Shown here: positions 33,434 to 45,370 of the stretch, piece by piece
Position numbering within the stretch: the first letter of the stretch is position 1
Layout of the letters: each line of letters opens with the position of its first letter
Source: Lepas anatifera
Taxonomy: Eukaryota > Arthropoda > Thecostraca > Lepadidae
Length of the DNA: 64,000 nt
NCBI GenBank assembly: GCA_034440635.1
Contig: JAOTON010002271.1
Coordinates: 2,147,501-2,211,500, forward strand
Direction of reading: 5' to 3'
Position numbers and translations under genes: made by a program
The notes under the pieces: generated by a model
Told to the model about the DNA's origin: nothing
Database searches by the model: none
What the model saw: only the letters and a program-made list of their open reading frames with translations

Positions 33434-34870
33434 AGATGGGTAGGGTGATAAGCTTTCGTTCTTGTGTGAATACCATTGAGAACATGGGTTCTGACTGTCA
33501 TCGTTGAGACGAAAGCTGAGTATCTCCCGCGCCGCCTGAGAGCCGCAGACAGCGTCAGCGGCGGCGCACCCCTCACTCCGCAGACCAGACGTTTGGTAAT
33601 GCGGTGGGTGGTCAGGCCAGCTAACAACCCCAGCAATTAGAATGACTGATGTGCCGAGTGATGGGACGAGCCAACGGGGCAAAAAGAGCCCCGTGCATGA
33701 GGAAACGTGTAATCACACGGTCCCGGTTGCGCACCAACAACTGGGGGAGCAAAACGGACACGCGATTGGTAGTTTCGAATGCCTTAGTTTAACGCACCTT
33801 TTTGTTCCCAAGCACTTGTTCTGGAGATGTATCTTGGCCTTGCTTCCATTCATAAGAGTATGGCACCGGCATGGCAGTTAGAATGAGCTGCCAGTGGCAT
33901 ATAGGGGTCCAAAACCCCAGGCTTCACATTTAATTTCTCTTAAAAGTCATATTTTAAGAAAACGATATTTTCATACGCGTTATCTATGCCTAAGAATTGT
34001 TGGCACAATCCCAATTTTTTCCAAGAGCTTTCGAATAATGTTCAGAAACTTGTTTGAGCCCTTCTAGGAGCAGAATTATTCCCAGGCTCAGTCTCCTACA
34101 TTTTAGAAGGAGGAAGTATACTTGTGGGCTTAAACATAACTCCTCCTTTACCTCACCTGATATCAATGGTATAATAAAGTCTTCAAATTTTTCATGGTCC
34201 AGGTATGCAGCACAACTTGTCTCTCATCCAAATCACCTCGGCATTGTTTTGGAAAAATAGAGGGGACCCCGACGGGACCCCCAGGCGGTGTCGAGTTAGG
34301 GTAGTGAAGCGACCAATGTCAACGTCTGTACCATGCGCCCAGTCTCGGTTCCTGTATTGTCCGGTGCCCAACAGTAAGAAAGACAACTTCAGAGAGAGCC
34401 CGCTCTTTTGTTCCTCTATCTTCGCAGTCACTGAAATTTTAGAACAAATATGCACCGCCTTTCCTGCATCTTAAGGGAAACGGCAGCACCGGATCTAGGG
34501 TAACGCAGGGGGAGGGTGGGAGCAAGCCTCAAGAGGGCGCCAGTGTAGCAACTGTGGGGCGCCAATTGGTTGTACGAATGGCGCCATCCCAGTGGCAGCT
34601 TTGGACGCTTTCTTAGGGGAAAGCAACTAATCAATTTGGTTAGAGGGTGCTCATATAATTAAACGGCAGTCTGGAGCTAACGATGGAACAGCGGCCTCAA
34701 GAAGGATGCCGAGAAAACAGGGTGCCTCTCCCAGGGCACCTTTAAGAGTCAACTCTAAGGCATATAACTGCCAAAGTTGAAGCATTTAAGGTGTTCAGCT
34801 GTTAACTTGGGGCGTTTTCGACGTCTGACATAGACGCCCAACGTTGGCAGGGGAGGCTTGTGCCTCTGTT
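33361..34870. other. Intronic sequence with a GA repeat and a hAT-like relic
   Basis: A (GA)n-rich tract lies at 33395-33435. A decayed element with CAGCACCGGATCTAGGG and GGCGCCATCCCAGTGGC lies at about 34485-34602. No exon was recognised. Confidence 0.4.
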
Positions 34871-35857
34871 TCCGTTTCAGTTTCAGTTTATTCGACGAAG
34901 GTCCACTAGCCGTGGCTTTTCGCTTGTCACGTCAAAATATTAAAACAAATGGGGTTCGTAAGGTAAAAGCAGAGAATGAAACGCCGTAACAAGATACATA
35001 CACACAAGTTCGCAGCACGCCAAGAATAAGAGTACAGTTCACCCAATCACACACGCCATAAGAAGCATCACAAAATACTAAAATGATAGTAAAAATGTTA
35101 AATCCTAAAATGTTAAAAAGGTCAATGGAAACAAAAGTAATCAAATGTCTACAATTATTCAGCCAGGACTGGTTAGAAACAGTGACTTCAGCGTTGCCTG
35201 GAAGGACAGATCAAATGGGCCCAGTCCACAGGAATTTAACAACTGAACGCCGCGGTAGTTAATTCTGCGACGGCCAGCTTCTGTTCTGATTTGCGGCAAA
35301 GCTAAAAGTTCGGCACGGCGCGTATCATGAGAGTGGAGGGCGTTGGCGCGCAGGCCAATTGTATTTACCAGCGGAGTCGGAGCACCTGCCACAAGTATGC
35401 GCCGCAGTGCACATACAGTCCGAAAATCAATCATTTGATTCGCAGTGTACCACTAGCTGAGGCAGTGCATCGGAGATGTGATCACATCGTCGTAGACCAG
35501 TCACCACTCTGGCGCAAAAATTCACAATCTTTTGAACGCGATGGACCTGTGTGTTGCAGCAACTTCCGTATACAGATGCACAGTACTGAACAATTGACAA
35601 AACCAAGGCCTGCACAACAGTTTTCAGTGCAGTGCGCGGCAGTACATGACGGGAGCGACTGAGTGCGACAAGTATGCCAGTACATTTCCGTGTCATAGTA
35701 TCAATATGAGACTGATAATTTAGGTGCCGATCAATGGTAACTCCAAGTCTGGTGAACCTAACGGGGGCTCCCGCTTGTATCAAACCTAACGGGGGCTCCC
35801 GCTTGTATCAGTCCCTGGGAACCAATTTTATCATATTCATCGCCCGATGACTATCTC
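34871..35857 (-). mobile_element. LINE 3' fragment, frameshifted
   Basis: The minus strand encodes the thumb/C-terminal part of a LINE reverse transcriptase: RFTRLGVTIDRHLNYQSHID, then KCTGILVALSRSRHVLPRTA, then SIVQYCASVYG. After a frame change near 35434 it continues with DFRTVCALRRILVAGAPTP to a stop at 35159. A 28-bp stretch is perfectly duplicated in tandem (35755-35782 and 35783-35810), which shifts the frame. The 3' UTR runs to about 34871 and ends in a short (CTGAAA)n-like tail, so the 3' end is probably original and the 5' end truncated. Confidence 0.8.
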
Positions 35858-38800
35858 GTTTTCGTGATGCCTCTCCTGCGTCAGCAAACCGAGTGCATGT
35901 CGTGCAATACCGACGGCTCGGCCCAGACACGCACCGGGCCACTTCTTAAAGCCGTATCTGGAGATAAGGTGCCGTCGTGACCCAGACGAACAGAAGCGTC
36001 TCGTCACGTCCTAGACCGGCGGAGAGCATTAGTCACGTGCAAGATGCCGGGGAGGCGTCTGGTCACACGGCCGGATGATGGTGCGCCCACCACCAGCGAC
36101 GGTGAGATATCGCCGGCGCGCTTCACAGCTGAGAGCGCCGGCCGACACGCCGAGTGAGCCGGGAGGCTTGCTGGCACACATCGTTAGCATCAGACTGCAG
36201 GTGCCAACTGGCCTGGCGACACACATAATCAACAGGCGACTGCCGCGCTCCATGCCGCGAAGGCATTTACCACGCGCGAGGGCAACTGGTGAAAATAGTG
36301 GTGTTTTCTCTTTCAAACGAGCCCTTTGTTGAAAAGTGTATGATTGCTCCCATAGGGGAAAGTGTCTGTATGAGTGCAGTCCTTAATTCTGCACAATGGA
36401 AAGAACAAGATCTCTAGATTACAGAACGGTGAGGTCAGCACTTTACATGCGCCGCACTCGGTGATCTTTTCTGCTGATCGTGAGTGTTTGCAGACGCTCA
36501 AGTGCATGGCAGTGGTTTCAAGGGTGGTTTTTTAAACAGTGATTTTTATGTCAGTAAAATATGATTTCTTATCAATTTCAACGCTTTGAACTTTATTCTT
36601 TTCAAGCATCTATATAGTGTCAGTGTCTGATCCAGACCGACATTTGGGGGAGCAACAGGACCCCAAATCGTAAAAAAACATGTCCTTTTAAAGAAAATTG
36701 CAAAAAATGAAGGCTTGGGGAAAAATTCCCGGTTTTCCCTTGAATCCGCTAATGAAGTGCAGCAAATTTCACTCGCAAGGTCATAACAGAGAGGATGGGG
36801 CATTCTTTTCATACCTTAATGATTGTTTCGATGAGAACAGCAACTGAATCGAGCATGAACACTTCAGACTTGTAACTGGACAACTTAAGGACATGTTTCC
36901 CAACTGCGTACATGGTAAATGTTTCTAATCGCGCACATTTACATCCACCGACTGTATGATGCACCGACTATACAATACATAGACTGTAGGATTCCAATAA
37001 CAAGTCTAGAGGGAGCCGTGAAATGTGCTAAAGAGATGTAGAGAAATGTGGCGGAGAAGGTCAAGAACGAGAGTCTGGACATGCAATCACTCAAGCTCCA
37101 CCACGTTCTTGTCCGTAGACTGCGAGAATATCTGCGACGCGTTCACCGTGATACACCAGGAAGATATGTCTAAAAAAGGACGAAATCCCGGTAAAGTAGA
37201 CGAAACTCGAGATCCATACATATTGCGAACATTATTAGGCCAGAGTATGTTAACTCAAGCTCAACCAAAATTATCACCAAAACAACGGCACTATTACGCT
37301 TGCGTAATTAGGCACGCAGATTCGACAGAGCGTGATCAATTAGAGATCACATTCCTAATAATACATGGCAGACGGCTGGAAAAAAACTTGTCTCTGTCGA
37401 TAACGAAAAAACTTGTCTCTGTCGCTGAACCTTTCATCTCTTAATAGGGGTTAGCTAACGTCTTCTAACAGCTGCAACTTGCTGGAACAAACAATGTTCC
37501 CTTCAGGCGTGCGTAATTCGGGCACTTTCCCCTAACATAATCCTTCGAACTTCATAATTCTGTGCATTGTATTCGTCAACTTTTTTATCTCATTTGACTT
37601 GAGCTTTCATTTAGTACTGTACACCTGTTGCTCATAAGGCCTCAATAAGCAATAAGCAAAATATTAAAAAGTACCAAATGTGCCAAATGAAAATAATATC
37701 GATGACCCCATTTTTTATTACATTCAACGCAAATGCGTATGTTAACATTTTGCCAATGAGGAAAACATACTTTCACACTGCGATGAAGCGCTGACGAAAG
37801 TTATGGGTGATGGAAATAGTACAAAGCAAGACAAAAATTGTAATTAATTGATATAAATTCTCAGGACGGTGGCCACCAGCGTCACAGATGTTTAACGAAA
37901 GCCTTTTAATCTTCCAAAGGAGTATATCTCTAGGATACATGTGCGTGCCTAGGGAAAAATATTGCTGAAACATAATATCTTACCAGGTGCTTACCAGGGG
38001 TGGACTCAGCCGGTTTGCTTGGGGGCCAAATCCCTGTCAGCCTCAGGCGCTAAAAAAACGTTGAGTGGCGAATGCGCAGGCTCGCCGGCTTGGCCTTGTA
38101 CAGTGATTCAATGTTTACTTCAACTCTCAAATGATCGCTCAAACAGTGGAAAAGACCTTCGAGTCTTATTTTCTACAGAAAATTTATTTCACGTTCAAAG
38201 AGGTGCTCTTCAAACCATCAAAGAAGCCTATACTTTTTTACTGACGATCAATTATAAAATACTAATTTGTGCAGGGGCAGGGCAAAAGAGGACTTGGTCC
38301 CCTCTGTTTCGCTTGGTGGGGCATGGCCGGATTGCGCCCCCTCTCCTCCCCTGGGTCTGCTCGCGCTGTACGAATGCCTTTTTGTAATAAAAATTGAAGG
38401 AGACGAGGCCAAAAAGTGGTGGTATGTGCGCGATTCTCCGGGTGTGGTCCATCACCAACGACACTGAGAGGGTGAATATAATAGGCTTTTTACTCAGCTC
38501 TTTATAGTATCCTATTGGACAATTATTTCGCACGGGTATAATGATGAACATGTTGACTATCTTTCCCCACATGTGTGTAAGCTGAGTTGCGTATTGTCGC
38601 GAAATCTGGAAACGCTTTCAATCGAATGCTATAGTGCAGGCACACCAGGAGATTCATTTATCTTGTCTCCCGTCGATACGAGAGGAGTCTCGTAAGCTGC
38701 TTTAAACGGCAGGAGGCCTCTCTCCAATTTCCTAACACCTGCGGCGCCGGTAGAGCACCAACCAGCCCGTTTTTCGTTGGGGTTTCATAGTTACCACAAC

Positions 38801-39300
38801 AAGTGGTGATCCCACACATCCATCTGCTCCGTTCAGTGGAGGAGAGAACCGAGTTGTGCAAGCGTAATGGAATCTGTCTGTCTATATAACTGTCTGTATG
38901 TCGATAAATTGCTTTATACATCTCGGCAAACTACGAATGAGAATTTTCAGAGAACATATGTACTGCGTTAGATGGCAAACATATGCAGTCTTCAGGGAAG
39001 ATATTCTAATATAAAAATGAAGACTGGATGAGTGACAATGGTTCTTCGTTGAAACTGAAAGCAGATATGAATGGTCGTGAGGTTAAGATGTTATTCAAGC
39101 GCTAGGGACAATATGTTATTTGGCATATATTCACAAATCCTAGATTATAAATTAGGTAAAATTATTGATTTCATGCTTGGGCGCAGCTTTGCTTTCAGAA
39201 CCATAATATTGATGGAAAAAATGTATGATCATGATGTAGCATTTTTGAATAATCATAGATATCGACGAAAGCAAGATCATGATGTTGGTTGCAAAAAAAT
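35858..39300. other. Intronic sequence with decayed hAT-like pieces
   Basis: At about 36621-36757 a MITE starts CAGTGTCTGATCCAGACCG; a related copy lies at 48468-48625. Around 38270-38360 there is a CAGGGGCAGGGCAAAAG relic. The open frames here (for example 37025-37444 and 37962-38387) have no recognisable domains. Confidence 0.4.
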
Positions 39301-40024
39301 CAGAGCTGGGCGGTCTGCTACTTAAGTCCACTACTCCGCTATTCCGCTGATTGCAGACTCTCCAAATTATAGCGGTTTCCATTGGCGGACGCAGGGGGGG
39401 TATTTTGGCCATGGCCCCCCAAAGCGCTGGAGGGGGCTAAACTATCTTTTGCCCCCCCAAACGCCGGAAATTTTCGAAAAAGGGTGTTTACACTTGGTCT
39501 GTAGAGCAAAAAAATATTCATTTCCCACCTCCCCCTCCCCCAGGAGGAGAGGCAGACATGGGTTTGACCCCCCAAAACTCGGGCCTGCGTCCGCCCCTGG
39601 CGGTTTCAATAAACAAAAAGTAGCGGAGTAGTGGGTGGCGAATTCAAAAGAATTAAAAATCACCACCGCTACCGAAAGACTTAAGGGGCTATCAAAAAAG
39701 GCGATGAAGATTGAGAGAAATGTTTAAAGGGACATTGCATGAATGACATTTTTTGTGGCCTTACAATGGCAATAATAATTTTGCTCTGTAATATATAGGT
39801 AGACAGTGGGTTTCCGTGAAACGTATATAAAAAGACCAATGCAAATTTGTTTTTGGATGGCGCTTTACTAGCACTTTATAATAAGTAGCGATAGCAGAGC
39901 AGCGGGCAGCGGTTTCACGATTTTGATAAAGTAGCACCAGTAGCGATAGCGATTTTAGCTAACCAAGGTAGCGGAAGTAGCGGCGTAGCGGCTTCAAAAA
40001 AATTTGCAGCAGTATTCACCTCTA
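39301..40024 (+). mobile_element. hAT-like element rich in TAGCGG words
   Basis: The left end is CAGAGCTGGGCGGTCTGCTA and the right end is the complement of TAGAGGTGAATACTGCTGCA. Flanks are AAAAAAAT and CCAAAAAT (6 of 8 identical). Many TAGCGG/CCGCTA words lie near both ends. Another hAT element is nested at 39380-39599, so this one is older. No transposase was seen. Confidence 0.6.
39380..39599. mobile_element. hAT MITE (GGCGGACGC family), copy 2
   Basis: It is 220 bp, begins CATTGGCGGACGCAGGGG and ends with the complement of CAGGGGCGGACGCAGGCC, and is flanked by a perfect 8-bp duplication, GCGGTTTC. Same family as 20289-20505. Confidence 0.88.
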
Positions 40025-43000
40025 CCAAAAATAGCCATGGAACGACAATTGAATCGCCAAAAAAACAGATAAAATCGACAACTGACTCTTCAAAAAACAT
40101 AAAACAACCCAAGGCTATTTTTGCAGCCAACTGCGAGAAAATTTTGAAATATTTTGTCTGAATAAACAATCACTAATTTTACTCGCTAATCATCAATCAC
40201 TAAATTTAATCACCAATTTTTGTTCCATCTCGGATCAAGATGAAAGGCCGATTGGCATTTAAGCATCACATACCATGGTCCTTGCCGCAATACAGTAGAG
40301 CCTTCAAGTGCCAGCAATGTTTCAGTCTATTTTTAGGGGGAGGGATGTATGTTAGAAGCCAACTGCAGAAGTGTGTCTCACCTTAGTTTCAGACCTTTGA
40401 TGGACTTTAATTATCATTGATAAAAACCCGAACCAAGATAACAAGAACTGTTTACCTACATATGACGGTATTTCATAAACACAACCAATCTAAACACAAT
40501 CCCGCCGAACAATGCTAACTTTCCCACCGCTGGGAGATAGCCGATCATCGCTCACGAGCTTTGTCACATACTTCCCGTGAATAATCACGAATCTAGGTAA
40601 TTCGGCCACAGATATGGTCGCTCCCGCGCATCTCCCCGCCTCGCCCACAGCGCGGGCTGAGCAGCGCCATCTCAGAGTGATGGGACGGTCCGCGGGCAGG
40701 GCCAAACGCCCCCGAGAAAGCGGCACCGGAAATACCACCGCTGCGGGTTTTCCGCTGCCCGACCTTGCAACAATGTCAGACCTCACTGGGAGGCTACCGC
40801 ATCCGGCAGCTGAAAAGGTACCGCCTCACCTTCGCCCGCTCCCTGAATGCTCCGCACTATAGATAGTTTGTGGCGTGCCCTTCACCTTTAGTTGGCCCGG
40901 GTCACATATTTTCAATATCCAGCAATAACGATTCATTGTGTTCCGCCCGTCTTTCACCCGTGTTTTCACTGTCTTAACAGCAATGCCATTACTTTCTTTG
41001 TTTTCTATCAGGCCAAACTCGTTCTCTGCACAAACTGAGGCTGATGAAACACGCAAGGTGCATCAGTTTACACGCCAGCGCCAAAAAACGGAGGCTATAT
41101 AGTGCCCAGCAATGTCAAATTAAATCAGTTTTGACCGGTCCTGGTTAGTTCAAAGCGATATGCCGGGGAGAGATCGGTCTTGAAAGCTCTGATGGGACTG
41201 TAAACTATATCAAACTGTGTATGCCTTTCAAGCATAATACAACCTTCCCAGTGTCCAACTGATCTTACTGCCTAGAATTTTTTTAGAGTAGCTGGCGGGC
41301 AGAATCGACGTAAAAATCGCTTCTGCTAGTCACATCTATCCGTCTCAAATAAAAGGTGCTGGGCATGGAGGCGGCTGCAACAGTGTGAAAAGAGTTTGGG
41401 AGCGGAATTGTATCACAAGTGTGCGTGCGTAGCATACAAGTGGATCAGAGGGAGACCGGTAGGGCTTACCGTATCATTTCTGCTTGGTCTGCTGCTCGAA
41501 TCCCTACGTTTTGGCCTTCATTCCACGCCAAAATGTACAAAGCTGTTTCACGGTCAGCATCTCACTTTTAATCGCAGTTAGAAAGTGATTATTTTGTTGC
41601 ATAATTTCAAGAGTAAAACGAAAAACCAATAACCCTGTGGTATTCAGCAAAACATGTTCTTTTCAACTGGATACCAATAGATAAATCTACGATAGCTTCT
41701 TTGGCAAGGATTGGGGGCCTGGACCAGCCCACCTCAATAACAGTTATATGAGATCACTCCACGGCTCCCTAGACATGACAATTATCCTGTGGTAGCCTTC
41801 GACGAGTCAAAACACACATATCTATGTCATACCGCAATGCCAATGACGCACCACAGAGGTGTTCCCGCAAGTGTGCCACGAGGCAAGGATGCCGTCTGTA
41901 TTCTGCGGCTCTAAGTCGAATTCATGATCCAATCGTCCTGATCTTTTCCAGAAATATACACGTGTATAAATATATATTTATAGTGTCAAAAATTGCACAC
42001 CTTATATCATCTCTGGCATCATGACGCCCGACATCCCTGTAATCACTGTGTAAATGTGAGACTTAGGTCGCTCGCGGTAGCAATCCAGTTCGATATTTCC
42101 ACAAGACCGCGGGCTATATCGCAAGAGCCTACATTCGATCGATCCGAAAACCATGCGGTTGAATTCCGTGTAGAAGATGACCTCATATGTCCACCATTAT
42201 CCGAAATAGGCATGGGTTGGGTGTGATTTCTAAAGGCTCGGTGGTCTTTTTCTGTCAACTAGATCAGTTTTCCCAGCACGTTACAAATCACACTCGATGA
42301 CGGGCTACGGAGAAAGGTGCGGGTGACTCAGAATAACCTTATGGATGAGTAACGATTTCAAGCAAGGGCACCACGGGCGGACCCACGAGGCATGTGCAAC
42401 CATCGACCTCCCCTAAGCGAAACAGAGGAAAGCCCAACACTTCTGGCCCCCAGAACAAACTAGTGGTTCATAAATGATCAATTGGGGAGAACGCATCCAC
42501 CAGAAATAACAGTTTAAAGCGACGCGATTTTGCCCCTCCCCATCCAGCCGACTGGACCTGCCCTTGCAGGTCGCATGCTCCTCTTTTTTCATAGCTCTGC
42601 CCTCTAGTTACACATAATTTTCCGGAATTACCCGGATTCAGTCTTTGTCAGTCATAGGCAACCAGCTTTTTGACATGTTTGAGCAGGTGGTGGAGCACAG
42701 TTCGCTCCAGTCGTAGGCATGACACTATTGTGAAATAAGTAGCTGGGGCCAAACAAACTATGTCGCGCGATACCACGTGAGAACCGCAAAAAGAGTGATC
42801 CAACGCAGCGACTCATTCGCAGCTTTTATCAAGATTGGCGTTCCAGATCTGTCTTATCTCGTTCAGTAACAAACTCATAAAAAGGCGGGGAATAAATCAA
42901 CGGATTTTCATCGAAATCATTTTTCCAACTCACATAAAAAATTAATGTTTGCACATCACTTCCAAGACGAAGGGCTCCGGGAGAACAAGGGCTGGGGAAA

Positions 43001-43377
43001 AAGGGAGAATAATGGAGGATAATGATAAAGGGAGCATAGTATCCAGCTCCTGATTTAGGTATACTGGCACAAATGGTTCCTCCATAAATTATGCAACAAC
43101 GTAAAGCGGGGGTGGGAGACTGAGCCATAGCGCTATCAAACATTACAGATGAATGTCAAAACGCGTTACACGGGAGGGGTTCGAACATTACACAACTGTT
43201 CGTTACGTAATTCATGGACAGTCCCTTAAAGACTCGTCCTACTTTTATCTTCATGATGGAGTAAGTGGTTCATGATAACAACCACCCTCCATGGACTTCA
43301 ATTTGTCAAATATTGCACATTACTGTATCACCCCAGCCCTTTCCAAATATGTACTGATATTAATCATTGTTGGGAAA
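40025..43377. other. Intronic sequence, nothing recognised
   Basis: This is the distal part of the first intron of the GRXCR1-like gene. A CpG-rich patch at 40600-40850 has open frames on both strands with no family resemblance. No repeat element with clear ends was found. Confidence 0.4.
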
Positions 43378-43545
43378 TTAACGACGCACCAACTGCTAAG
43401 GTCATACAGCGTCGCCAACTCTCCTCATGCTAGGAGGGGCCTTGGAGATCAGGTTATGCTTATTCCGAGAACCTGCTGGGCTTTGAGCCCGGGACCTGTG
43501 GCTCAGGAGGGGAGGCACTCTACCACTGAGCCACACATCGCTTCC
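43378..43545 (-). mobile_element. tRNA-derived SINE, copy 2
   Basis: On the minus strand the head reads TGTGGCTCAGTGGTAGAGTG (A box) and then GGGCTCAAAGCCC (B-box-like). The tail GAGTTGGCGACGCTGTATGA and AGCAGTTGGTGCGTCGTTAA is shared with the copy at 21350-21545. Confidence 0.7.
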
Positions 43546-43735
43546 CAAAACCATTCAAATACGGACAACAGACATTTTTTCAGAACATCGAAACTCCAGA
43601 CCAGTGGTGACTGACCTTTGTGGAAGGGTTGTCCAGCAGGAAGGTAGCAATGCCGGCGCGCACTCGGTTCCTGACCCCTCGGACGGTGCCGCGACTACTC
43701 CTGATGGCGTCTGGGGCCTCCAGCAGGTCCCTCAC

Positions 43736-44909
43736 CCCCCGCGAACCCGCCGTCCTCCGGCTCCGGCTGCTCCTCCGACGCCGAGGTCGCCGACTCGTTC
43801 AAGTGGAAGCAGTAGCCGGACTCTGGGAGGACGGGAAGCGTGGGAGCGACGCTACAGCCCTGCTCACGCTCGCCGTATGTACGCTGCACGACGGCCGGAG
43901 ACTTTGGGGAGCGCTTCTGCAGCGGCAGTCGGCGCACAGAGGCTGCTTCACCCCAGGGAGAGGTCTCGCTAGCGGGCGAGTTGGCGTTTCTGCAGGTCCC
44001 GTTGGGCTGCGCTGCGCCCGCTACGGCAGAGGTGACGTGCGGCCGGGGCGTTGGCACTGAGGAGTTGATGGCCCCCTCAGCTGAAACATGTTCAGCAGCC
44101 GGCCGCGGGGATTGCGACGGGGACAGGAACACAGAGCTTAGATTTAAGGGAGAAGCGCCTCGACATGAGGGAGGCTTCTTTGCCAAAGCTGACGGCGAAG
44201 GCGGTGTCGGAGATCCTGGTGCAGGCGTTATGGTCGGCTGCTGGGATATTGAAGATGCCGATGCTTCAGTGGCGCTGGTGTCTGCCTCTGCAGATTGTGG
44301 CATGGGAGGCGGTGTGGGGATTGCTGACTTCTGCTGTTGCAGTGGTGGCGGTGGTGTACAGGGAGGCGTGGACAACACCGGAGACGGCGACTGCAGAGGA
44401 GACAAAAACACTCTGGTGGAAGCTGGAGCACGCGGCGGTGAGCAGTCCCTACCCTCAGCAGGCACATCGCTGCTGCTGTGGCGGCTGTGGCGGGTGGACG
44501 GTGAGCCAACTGCCGAGTCAGACGCCACCGCCAGCGACTCGTGACTCGTGTCACTGGCCGAGTCATCCAGACACACGCCTACGTCCGTGGAGCTGCTGGT
44601 CTCGCTCTCCACGCCGAGCGATCCTCCGTCATGGATGTCACCGGAGGCGCTCAGGAACCTCTCTCCAGCATCATACACTCCGAGCACGAACTTGCCTGCG
44701 GTGGCCGTGTCAGACTTTGGCAGGGCGCTGTTGCTGATCTGTACTGCGGCAGACATGGTGGCGGCGGGCGGCGGCGGCGGCGCTCGGCCCTTCTGCGGGT
44801 TGTGCGGCCGACGCGGCGACTGCTGCGGCACTGCCGCCGCGGCGGCGACTTCTCCGACGCGACGCGGCTCGGCCGGCACCGCCGGGGCAGCGCGTTTGTT
44901 CCGCACCAT
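43736..44909 (-). CDS. GRXCR1: GRXCR1-like gene, first coding exon (Ser/Pro-rich N-terminus)
   Basis: The minus strand is open through a GC-rich exon encoding 391 residues plus one base. It is rich in Ser, Pro and Ala with acidic stretches, and is probably disordered. Two copies of VFLSPxQSPxP occur at residues 167 and 260. Near the end, ESGYCFHLNES resembles the FHLNE motif I recall N-terminal to the Grx domain in fly relatives; that and the shared strand and order are why it is assigned to this gene. The exon ends FAGG then the donor GTGAGG. The first ATG is at 44909 (good context); a second at 44756 sits in a perfect GCCGCCACCATG context and could be the main start. The open frame extends further 5' without ATG. 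Its end is phase 1 while the Grx exon starts in phase 0, so at least one exon is missing between them. Confidence 0.65.
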
Positions 44910-45370
44910 TTCCGACGAAGCAGCCGCCGTGGAGAGTCGCTCTCTCGTCGGCACGCGCGCGCTCGCGCGCTCCGTCGTTACCGTCGCTGGTGACTTCGGC
45001 GGCTCCTGCCGACGGGCACGGTTGGCCGGCGACACACAGGCCACGACTGCCGGTCACGGGTCAGCGGCGCGGCTGGTGCCGGTCCTCGGCGGCGCCCTCT
45101 GCGTCACTGCCGCTCCCTGATCAGCTGCACCTCCTGAATCCAGCCTCGGAGCCGGCAGGCATGCTGAGCAGAGCACTGATCGTGTGCACCTCGACGGACC
45201 GGGCGAGCCTGGAACTCAGCGTGGGGAGGCGCGGGATAATGCTCAGGTGGTTGTCCCGGTGCACCATGCCAGCGTGCTGAGCCCCTGAGCGATCGGTCGC
45301 CTCTTCTCACAGCCGACTTGTCCTTGAGGAGACCCCGTACAGTTTGTTGCAGGTGTTCAGGAGTCACGAG
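44910..45370 (-). promoter_or_regulatory. CpG-rich 5' region of the GRXCR1-like gene
   Basis: The GC- and CpG-rich block covering the first exon continues to about 45130, as expected of a first exon and promoter. A minus-strand ATG frame of 48 codons starting near 45269 (MVHRDNHLSIIPRLPTLSSR at its start) could be an upstream ORF or chance. No core promoter motif stands out. Confidence 0.35.

Noticed and set aside
44910..45044. Extension of the GRXCR1-like first exon to 45044
   Set aside because: The codon there is GTG, and the first ATG is at 44909.
43604..45120. Several long plus-strand frames opposite the GRXCR1-like first exon
   Set aside because: They are mirror frames of a GC-rich coding exon, have low-complexity composition and match no family.
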